Below, one piece after another: positions 58,001-64,000 of a DNA stretch of 64,000 bases. A model generated the notes under the pieces. It was not told where the DNA came from. It made no database searches and saw only the letters and a list, made by a program, of their open reading frames with translations. Both the position numbers and the translations under genes were made by a program. The stretch spans positions 4,543,501 to 4,607,500 of the forward strand of contig OZ024794.1 in the NCBI GenBank assembly GCA_964017045.1, read 5' to 3'. This DNA comes from Omphiscola glabra. Taxonomy: Eukaryota > Mollusca > Gastropoda > Lymnaeidae. How positions within the stretch are numbered: position 1 is the stretch's first letter; every line of letters begins with the position of its first letter.

Positions 58001-59053
58001 TTAACACTTAACTTTTCTTGTCCTGTTTATCCTGTGGTCTAGTTTTTAAGTTAAAATCGATTTGATTTGGTTTATTTTTGTGGTTTTTAATTTGTTTGTT
58101 CCCATAAAGAAATTGTGGTAAAAATGATTGCACAAGTCCTTAAATCCCCTTTTGATTTAATACAAAATTATTTTCTACATAGAATGTGTTACGGCTAATC
58201 ATCATTTTAATATAAATTAAGTCCAAGATGATAAAAGTCAAAGATAAAAGTTGGTCTTTATGAATTGGCACCAATGATAATTTTGAGCTCAAGTTTTATT
58301 CAGTGATGACATCAATAGTCACATTTGAAATAATTAACAAATGTGGATGAAATTTGATTTTGGAGAATAGAGTTTAATGACACTTTAACTAAAACACCGT
58401 TGAGTGTGTTTTTATATCTACTTCTAATCAGAATTTGAAAACAGTTTCTATGACAGTAAAACACAGTACTAAGTTATTTCAACTGTTTTAAGGCAATAAA
58501 TTTAGTTTTGTGTACCTTCAGATTATCTGCCATTATTATTCTATTATGTAAGCTATTGAAATCTTTTGTAACAAAATCTTTAACTTACTTAAATGGAATA
58601 AAAAAAAATACAAAACCTTTTTGATAAAACCAAATATAACAATAGGGACACGTTTGAAGAGACCTGTCCACAAGTGCAGTAAGACTGGTTTGTTTGTTTC
58701 AGTGCAGTAAGACTGGCTTGTTTGTTTCAGTGCAGTAAGACTGGCTTGTTTGTTTCAGTGCAGTAAGACTGGCTTGTTTCATGTCCTGCCTTCTGTGTCC
58801 TATCCTTGTGTCATAATTTTTTTTGTTAAATAATAAAAAAAAAAGAATGAAGTTTACTGTCTTAAAATAATTTTCAATACCCGGTATTTGTTTTTTACTT
58901 TTGCCAGTGTTGTCAGTTGCAGTTGCACTTATAATCTTCAAAACTGCACGACATTATCGTAAAAGAAGCCATACCATAAGAATTGAGACTACTGAAAGAC
59001 AGCCATTGACCGGTGGGGAAGAAAATGCTCCTCCAGTGTACACTGGTTTGTGA
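45962..59053 (+). CDS. Cysteine-rich single-pass membrane protein with ephrin-receptor-like (GCC2/GCC3) modules
   Basis: Thirteen exons, 531 residues from the first one found; the start codon is upstream and not resolved. Order: a short basic N-terminal segment (SPRYAAIKKGTIRSNW), a hydrophobic signal or anchor (WIAFALLLTLSLTSLTWS), about 400 residues of Cys-rich modules (CxxCxxGxF/Y patterns such as CTACAEGHYQPDMGKSDC), a membrane span (ALIGLIVGACVVLSVAVALI) and a 37-residue basic tail (FKTARHYRKRSHTIRI) with the PPxY motif PPVY near the end. The modules resemble the GCC2/GCC3 repeats of SCUBE-like and Eph-like ectodomains. About 15 N-glycosylation sequons (for example LNCS, TNLT, VNCT, FNST). 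Expected at the cell surface or in endosomes; the ligand is unknown. Phases match at every junction. Exons 6, 8 and 10 are each 89 bases with the same phases, so they look like a duplicated exon module. Confidence 0.87.
46020..47183. other. Membrane-protein intron 1
   Basis: No exon seen. It holds related pieces (acttgtctactac near 46270 and 46633) and a ctgttgttcgtccgtcaaga segment at about 46381 of a kind common in molluscan repeats. Confidence 0.35.
47184..47345 (+). CDS. Cys-rich membrane protein, exon 2
   Basis: Signal/anchor and first Cys residues (VLNCSGIHVNSCSLCDPGTF). Acceptor cctccacctag, donor AACA|gtaatg, phase 1. Confidence 0.82.
47518..47662 (+). CDS. Cys-rich membrane protein, exon 3
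   Basis: Reads STIYCGCCSQPHLGLCTNLT onward to CDLCPQGTST. Acceptor aaaacag, donor GA|gtaag, phase 2. Confidence 0.88.
47951..48042 (+). CDS. Cys-rich membrane protein, exon 4
   Basis: NQTRSVNCTECRPGYFANGT, then SPICTSCDE. Acceptor ttcattttag, donor G|gtatct. Confidence 0.88.
48354..48621 (+). CDS. Cys-rich membrane protein, exon 5
   Basis: The longest exon: four consecutive modules, from GFYQPHSGKPGCLACEKGYF to CTACDTGYYC. Acceptor gacatttaag, donor AG|gtgtgt. A 16-bp minisatellite follows about 60 bases downstream. Confidence 0.9.
48680..48825. repeat. Minisatellite, 16-bp unit, about 9 copies
   Basis: gtggcacgtggaacat in tandem, with a 9-base short unit near the start; rich in cacgtg E-box-like cores. 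Confidence 0.95.
49001..49089 (+). CDS. Cys-rich membrane protein, exon 6
   Basis: 89 bases, KTECEDCAPCPAGHYTNQTA onward. Acceptor aaatttcag, donor G|gttgct (weak). Confidence 0.85.
49354..49417 (+). CDS. Cys-rich membrane protein, exon 7
   Basis: SHQPLPGKTTCEECPAGFEA. Acceptor catgacag, donor CA|gtaagt. The next intron (2.9 kb) holds three arrays. Confidence 0.85.
49925..50893. repeat. Minisatellite, 46-bp unit, 21 copies, with higher-order structure
   Basis: gaatcactatgccgtcatgc plus agtgagaatagattttagtg and ttgtgt. Units differ at two sites (tat/tac and gccg/gcca). From unit 5 to unit 19 the variants cycle in a strict five-unit order (230 bp), three times. Confidence 0.97.
50935..51240. 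repeat. Minisatellite, 33-bp unit, about 9 copies
   Basis: acatttagctaataatcata plus ttatccaaacagc, more diverged at the right end; a matching single piece also lies at 49470. The 158-codon frame through it is a by-product. Confidence 0.92.
51545..52165. repeat. Minisatellite, 34-bp unit, about 18 copies
   Basis: aatccaatctgtatcttgtg plus gcaatgaaatagtg; open in three minus-strand frames. Confidence 0.97.
52313..52401 (+). CDS. Cys-rich membrane protein, exon 8
   Basis: 89 bases, FEAAENCTPCNKGTFKNESG onward to CTPCLP. Donor G|gtgagt is repeated downstream at 52437 and 52470. Confidence 0.88.
52394..52520. repeat. 33-35-bp repeat of the exon 8 donor region
   Basis: Segments ending cccag or cctag followed by gtgagWca recur at 52402, 52437 and 52470. 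A fourth, decayed copy (cccagttgagtc) follows at about 52505. The first copy starts in exon 8. Confidence 0.85.
52535..52879. mobile_element. Inverted-repeat element in intron 8
   Basis: Left end gattaaatagacacgaacaa (52535) with about 40 bases paired to the right end (52817-52879), where about 22 bases are duplicated. Inside is ctgatgaaggcaagtgccga (52751), followed by aac. No ORF. The class is not settled. Confidence 0.7.
52940..53045. repeat. About 34-bp repeat, 3 copies
   Basis: gcctaggcagatgatcccag recurs three times with small changes. Confidence 0.9.
54320..54445. repeat. 21-bp repeat, 6 copies
   Basis: gatataaaggaacaggacta plus t, just before exon 9. Confidence 0.95.
54536..54650 (+). 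CDS. Cys-rich membrane protein, exon 9
   Basis: SNSSLFNSTSCELCHAGSYQ onward to CEKCSRGTYC. Donor AA|gtaagt is followed at once by the 21-bp donor-like array. Confidence 0.88.
54651..55216. repeat. 21-bp donor-like array after exon 9
   Basis: gagtaagttatcttggtctg plus a repeated about 26 times directly from the exon 9 donor. Each unit contains GA|GTAAGT, close to the donor consensus. Confidence 0.97.
55375..55640. repeat. Short-unit repeat before exon 10
   Basis: Variants of gaatggctgtaaccataRtgtt and ggttgtaagcataatattgga in tandem; degenerate and of mixed unit size. Confidence 0.85.
55651..55739 (+). CDS. Cys-rich membrane protein, exon 10
   Basis: 89 bases, TTGCVICQPCEAGQEALING onward. 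Acceptor cttacttccag, donor G|gttagt. Confidence 0.87.
56293..56408 (+). CDS. Cys-rich membrane protein, exon 11
   Basis: MFKRHATSYLCQKCDSGWYT onward to LCPRGSYCP. Acceptor ctacgtgcag, donor CCG|gtaagt, phase 0. Confidence 0.87.
56455..57025. repeat. Minisatellite, 35-bp unit, 16 copies (intron 11)
   Basis: ctaatttacccaaggttgta plus gttctaaacatgcac, near-identical. Confidence 0.97.
57430..57592 (+). CDS. Cys-rich membrane protein, exon 12
   Basis: QTDHSPYNCPAGSYCPPGST onward, ending in the first half of the membrane span (ALIGLIVGACV). Donor G|gtaagt sits in a 45-bp tandem repeat with further donors at 57638 and 57683. Confidence 0.88.
57558..57852. repeat. 45-bp repeat of the exon 12 end and donor, 7 copies
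   Basis: Copies of gcattaattggcctgattgt plus tggtgcttgtgttg and the gtaagtgtgtg donor. Donors lie at 57593, 57638, 57683, 57718, 57763, 57798 and 57843; two copies are 35 bases. Confidence 0.97.
58680..58782. repeat. 28-bp repeat, about 4 copies, near the exon 13 acceptor
   Basis: agtgcagtaagactggcttg plus tttgtttc. Each unit contains an acceptor-like tttgtttcag followed by a gtaaga donor-like motif four bases on. Confidence 0.9.
58908..59053 (+). CDS. Cys-rich membrane protein, exon 13 and stop
   Basis: Second half of the membrane span (VLSVAVALIIF), a basic stop-transfer stretch (KTARHYRKRSH) and the tail ending APPVYTGL, stop TGA. Acceptor acttttgccag. Confidence 0.88.
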
Positions 59054-59457
59054 TACCAAATAGAGAGTGTGACATTCCTGCTTGTGAGACTTAGTTTCAG
59101 ATAAAGAAATTCTGTGCTGTGGTTGAACTTTTTCATTAGCTAGAAGTACTCAGTGGAGTTTTTAACTTATTGGACTTAAGGGATATCAAGTTATTGATGG
59201 TTATCACAATGTAGTTGTGTCAATTTATTACTTATAGTTTAAAAAATGTTCATAGGCTAAAAAAACTTTCCTTATTATTAATAGTATATTTATCATTATT
59301 ACCTGTTTATTGTGTTAAACATTATTTTCAGATGTAACATTGTTAGGCAAGTCTGCAATTAAACATTTTGTGGATGTCTTGATTGCCAAGTCTTAAAGAT
59401 TTTTTTGTTATTACAATTACATGCCATATTTTTATTTATCTGATTTTCCCATGGAAG

Positions 59458-59470
59458 ATAATAAAATAAA
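59458..59470 (+). promoter_or_regulatory. Probable polyadenylation signal of the membrane-protein gene
   Basis: Overlapping aataaa motifs (gataataaaataaatg) about 405 bases after the stop. Confidence 0.5.
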
Positions 59471-59825
59471 TGTTGAATATTTCAATTATTTTGTTAAACT
59501 TTGTACACCTTGATATCTGGTGGTTTAGATATTTCAATAACACGGTCCAGCTAATTATTCATCCATTTACTTGCCCCGGTTGGCTGTTGCACTGTGTTTA
59601 TTATAGTTAGCCAGTTCCACACTTTTACATCATTTTCTTCATATTTTCTTTTTTTTTAAAAATTCAAATCCAAAGAGGTACTTTCATTAGCCAACAGTTT
59701 AAGGTTATTTCAATTCGATAACTGTACAGTGCTAAGTATGTAACAGTGTTTTTCCCCATTTCAAAGTACAGCAAGTTAAGACTGTTTTGTTTGAATTGAC
59801 GCTGTACTGTTATGAAAAATAAATA

Positions 59826-59985
59826 ATGCTTAGAAATGTCTTTAACTTTAGTCATGAAGATGTGTTTAAAAATGTCTTTAACTTTAGTCATGAAGATGTG
59901 TTTAAAAATGTCTTTAACTTTAGTCTTGAAGATGTGTTTAAAAATGTCTTTAACTTTAGTCATGAAGATGTGTTTAAAAATGGTG
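59826..59985. repeat. 36-bp repeat, 4 copies
   Basis: aatgtctttaactttagtca plus tgaagatgtgtttaaa; open in two plus-strand frames by unit length. Confidence 0.95.
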
Positions 59986-60809
59986 CTTATGAGTCTTTCA
60001 GCTGCAGTTGATGAGCATGATTTAAAACTGGTTATTTTATTTTCTTATTTAAAAGGAATACAGTATCCGGAGTTACAATTATTCTTATCAATGTACAATG
60101 GAAGACGTTTCTTTGAGATTCAAGATACTGTACATGTTTTAATTATTTGATGGATCTGTATAATAACAATAATTCCAGATCAATTGTACTTACAGATAGG
60201 AGTTGGCCTTTAAGTATGCATTCCTTTTACTGGTATCTATATTTCTCTCATGTGAGCTGAAGCTGTTTTGTTATGATGCAATACAGTGTGTGATTAATTC
60301 TGTCCTGTAACATTTTAGTGCCTTTAACTTGATGCATTTATCCGGGTGGTCTCAAAGGCACTTACATGGCTGGTCTACATTCTCTCCAATTTTTTTATCA
60401 TGAAACTATTAATCTTAAGGTGTAGATATTGTTTTCTCTGTTTTTCTCATTTCTTTGTTTTATTACAAACATTATTTTCAGTCAAGTTTGAAAATGTCAC
60501 ATCTCAAACTGTGATATCTAAGCCCAAAATTAAAACCTGATCAATGAAAACGTCTCATTTCTGTAGCTGTAAAAAAAAAATTAGTTGACAAATATTTTAT
60601 TTTTCAGCAACCCGTTTACATCTCATTCATAAATATTTCTGACATTGGTTTTTTCGGAGCAACAATTTCTTTACACAATCATGTACATTTTTTCATAATT
60701 TTTGAGCTTTTAATTCTTCTCTATGCTGAAATGTTACACTTCTAAAATACTTCCCTGGAATTTTCATTTTTTTTTTCTGAGATAATGTTAATTTGAAAGC
60801 TACTAGTGA

Positions 60810-61140
60810 ATAGTCTTAGTGTTAGGTAAGGAGTATTTGTGTAAGTGGTAGGTCAAATCTTAATGTTAGGTAAGGAGTATTTGTGTAAGTGCTAGGTCAA
60901 ATCTTATTGTTGGGTTAAATGAAGCAACATATTCAATCCATGTTGACAAATAACTTATTTTTAAAATGCATCTGTATTCAAACAATACTCAAAATGTAAT
61001 TTCTGCTCATTTTCAGTGATCATGTGATTAACTCATTTCTTGTATAGAATTGATTCATTTTCAGTGATCATGTACTCATTTGTTGTATAGAATTGATTCA
61101 TTTTCAGTGATCATGTGATTAACTCATTTGTTGTACAGAA
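60810..61140. repeat. Two small tandem duplications
   Basis: ttaggtaaggagtatttgtg occurs twice at 60822-60905, and a unit holding attttcagtgatcatgtgat occurs about three times at 61013-61135. Confidence 0.85.
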
Positions 61141-62293
61141 TCTATTAATTTTCTAATTATGGTTGTTTCAATTTTTTTAAAGACTTTTTTAAAATAAATA
61201 TTCTTTCATCCTTAATATTAAATTGTTAAAACAAGGATTTTTGAATAAACTTGATTAAATTATTGACACAAAGAACAAAGTTGATTTCCTTAAGTTTAGG
61301 GATGAAATATATGAAATAGTGACTTTTATATAGACATAATGACAGTTGTTGAATGTGGATATAGAAAAATTCATATCTTAGGTCAGAATAAAATCAGACC
61401 ATCTTGTTAGTATTGATTGGAATATCTTATATATCTTGTATTATTCATTCCCCAGAAGAATTCATGTTATTTAAATTTTTGTGTTATAATTATAACTGTT
61501 AATGTAAGCTTCCATTAGATGCTATAAAGCAGTTGATATTTTTGGTAAGGAAAATTAGAAATGGACCAAGTCAAATATGTCTTCTTAGATTATTTCAAAT
61601 TCTTTAAATGACAAGCAACACAGAGAATATTTGCACGTTTTTTTATTATGAGCATTCACATCTCTGATGCACAACTATTTCTATGTTCAACCTAAACAGA
61701 TTTGAAATGAGGACATAAAATGTTGGTCTCACCAGCTTGGTTTATTGAGGTCATATATACAAACAATAATAAAATTAACAGATCAGAAGAATATTTGTTC
61801 TCTATTTTGTTTCCCCTTAAAAGTTAAAGAGATTTTGAATGTAATTCAACCACACTGAAACCAATAAATTCACACTGCCTAATGTTGATGTATCGGACGC
61901 AGGGATATATACTTCCCACAATCCTCTGCATCTTAACTGATTTCTGTATTGATTGGCCCGGGAGCCAGTCTTCAATAAATAGAAAACAATGATCCTTGAG
62001 AAAGTGAACAAAAATACATTATTTGATTTTACCCACAAGGCTGTAACATTTAATTGAAATTGGTTTCAACTTCAACAAGGTTGACTAGACAAAGAAGGGA
62101 GAAGATGCCATCATTTTTTTTTAGAAAAGTGGGGTGGGGAGAGAGAGAGAGAGACACACACACACACACAAACCGAGTAGTTTGGATTAGTTTTTCAACT
62201 ACAAAAAATGACAACCATCATAATATGCCTTGTTGGAACAAGACCTTCGCACAAACCTGAAGATTTATCTAGGGTTCCCAAATCTCATTAGTG
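61141..62293. other. Unassigned 3' flanking sequence
   Basis: No gene seen. A (GA)n(CA)n run lies at 62138-62171. Confidence 0.3.
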
Positions 62294-62460
62294 CAGACCT
62301 GCACAACTCAAAATTTAAGGCGGGCCCTAATATTTTATTAAATACTTGTGCAGGCCGAAAGATAATGGGACGGGGGGGGGGGGGGGGGGGAAAGCTATTT
62401 TAAAAAAATAAATAATAAGGAATATTTTGTTACTTCGCGGGGCGCATGTTGTGCAGGCTG
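62294..62460. mobile_element. hAT-like MITE, 167 bp, with perfect target duplication
   Basis: Left end CAGACCTGCACAAC, right end GTTGTGCAGGCTG, flanked by cattagtg on both sides (62286-62293, 62461-62468). A G-run of about 20 is internal (62372-62391). Confidence 0.92.
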
Positions 62461-64000
62461 CATTAGTGGATCATCAGAAAATAACAACCAAAGCTTTTAA
62501 GAGTTGATAGCCTTCTAAGTGTTTTGTTCTGACCCTAGTTGGAAGTAGAGATGTTTCTCTTTAAATAGACAAAAACTTTTTACAGTTTAAAAATAACAAA
62601 GACATTTAGTATAATAGTTGTGGACTAGAAACAAAAAGATAAGACTTACTTTATAACAAAAGTTATCTGTAAACAGAGTTCTAATGAAATCTCAAATTAT
62701 GATATATGACTCACGAAGATGCCATGGTCCATCTTGTTTAATGTTAAACATTTAAATATCTATAGCACATGACTGGCTACAGAGGGAGAATAATATTTGT
62801 GCACATTTTCATAGCCCAAGTAACAATGAACTGGTTTCAGCTGACCTCTGAAATTAGCTTCCTTCTAAAATGAATTGATCCTAAATATTTTCTCTCAAGG
62901 TTCATGCTGACATTTCAGGTCTAATGTTATAATCATCAGAACTGTGGATGCATGTAGCACAAAGCCATTTATAAACAAAGTATGTATCATTAGAGGAAAT
63001 GGATTTCTATATTTGGACATGTACAATGGTGTCTTCTCACCCTCCCTCATTTGATGTGGATCTTGACTATATAATAGAATTAATAACCAGACATAATTTA
63101 AATTTCCTTCTAAAGATACAAAGTAACTTTACTTAAGTTTTTTCAAGATATCTACGTCTCTATGGTTACATATACATCTGCCATGTAAATATGTTATCAA
63201 ACTCAATGACACCCTAAGTACTTGACCAGCTGTGACATTAAGTTAATCCTGATGTCCACTAAACTAACTTGACCAGCTGTGGCATTAAGTTAATCCTGAT
63301 GTCCACTAAACTAACTTGACCAGCTGTGGCAGTAAGTTAATCCTGATGTCCACTAAACTAAGTTGAATAGGTTTGTCAACAAGTAGATTGTGAGTACAAG
63401 AATGAGTCTCTGAGCAATATTCTTCTCAATAGGAATGATCGTATGATGAGCAGAAATGGAGACAAAAAATTGACACTTTGGGTTAGCTACTGTGGCTGGA
63501 GGATTTCGTTGACCATTGTGGTGAACTCTTAACTAGACAACAGATAAATAAATCAGTGGATCAGATAATCAGTTATTGCTTGTCAGTGTCAGCAAGGCTT
63601 TTCTATGCTGTATGCATAGTTGAGAGCTGCCTTGTTTAAGCAATATGCTATGTAAAAAGAACTTTAAAAAAAAAATGCACATTTTGCTGAAGTAACAAAT
63701 GTAAGCTTTAATTCTTCCCACTTAATGTACACATTTATTGACAAAGAGTTTTTAATGATAACAAAAATTCAATGTAAAAAAAAAATAAAATAACTTCTGA
63801 CTGCTTCCCAGTAGAATTGACATGAATGAAATAAGTGAATGTTCCAAAGAATTAAATACAAGCAATGAACCAGGACAAAAGGCTGAATGTCAAGGGCAGA
63901 TTTCATCAGCTGGTCTAAGATTGAGATGATGCTCCTCCCCTGATCTGACTCGCCTCCCCCATCAATGTGTGTAACATCTGTGTCAATTGGTCATTGCCCA
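62461..64000. other. Unassigned sequence at the window end
   Basis: No gene seen. A 47-bp unit (acttgaccagctgtggcatt onward) is repeated three times at 63217-63362. Confidence 0.35.

Overview
This is eukaryotic, almost certainly animal, nuclear DNA. It has spliced genes with GT-AG introns, AT-rich introns, decayed LINE and hAT elements and no bacterial signals. The style (very many minisatellites, hAT MITEs ending CAGTGGCGTAGC, Helitron-like ends) looks molluscan, perhaps gastropod; that is inference, not proof.

Region by region. 1-26,800 is mostly repeat-rich intergenic DNA. It holds a broken hAT transposase fragment (1-876) and the 5' part of a minus-strand ankyrin-repeat gene (exons 4615-4692 and 2258-2502). 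It also holds two copies of one decayed hAT family (5501-6974 and 21083-23314; one carries a nested MITE, the other a nested LINE), a solo LTR with a 5-bp target duplication (16142-16688), a second LINE remnant (17320-17925) and large minisatellites (9759-15216). 27,529-40,558 is a complete eight-exon plus-strand gene for a 336-residue aldo-keto reductase with an intact catalytic tetrad. 40,900-45,700 holds two large satellite-like arrays and more MITEs. 45,962-59,053 is a 13-exon plus-strand gene for a cysteine-rich, single-pass membrane protein built of ephrin-receptor-like (GCC2/GCC3-type) modules, ending in a short basic tail with a PPVY motif. Its start codon was not located. 59,054-64,000 is 3' flank with no gene seen, only small repeats and one hAT MITE.

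The most striking pattern is that several minisatellites are built from an exon end plus its splice donor. Examples are ankyrin exon 2 (81-bp unit), reductase exon 3 (51 bp), membrane-protein exon 8 (33-35 bp) and exon 12 (45 bp), with a donor-bearing 21-bp array after exon 9 and a 19-bp array running into the acceptor of reductase exon 4. At reductase exon 3 and membrane-protein exon 12 the unit is a multiple of three and the first extra copies are open, so use of a downstream donor would lengthen the protein in frame (17 residues, or 15 to 30 residues in the transmembrane region). Whether such isoforms exist needs RNA data.

Most long open frames in the window are by-products of minisatellites whose unit length is a multiple of three and are not annotated as genes.
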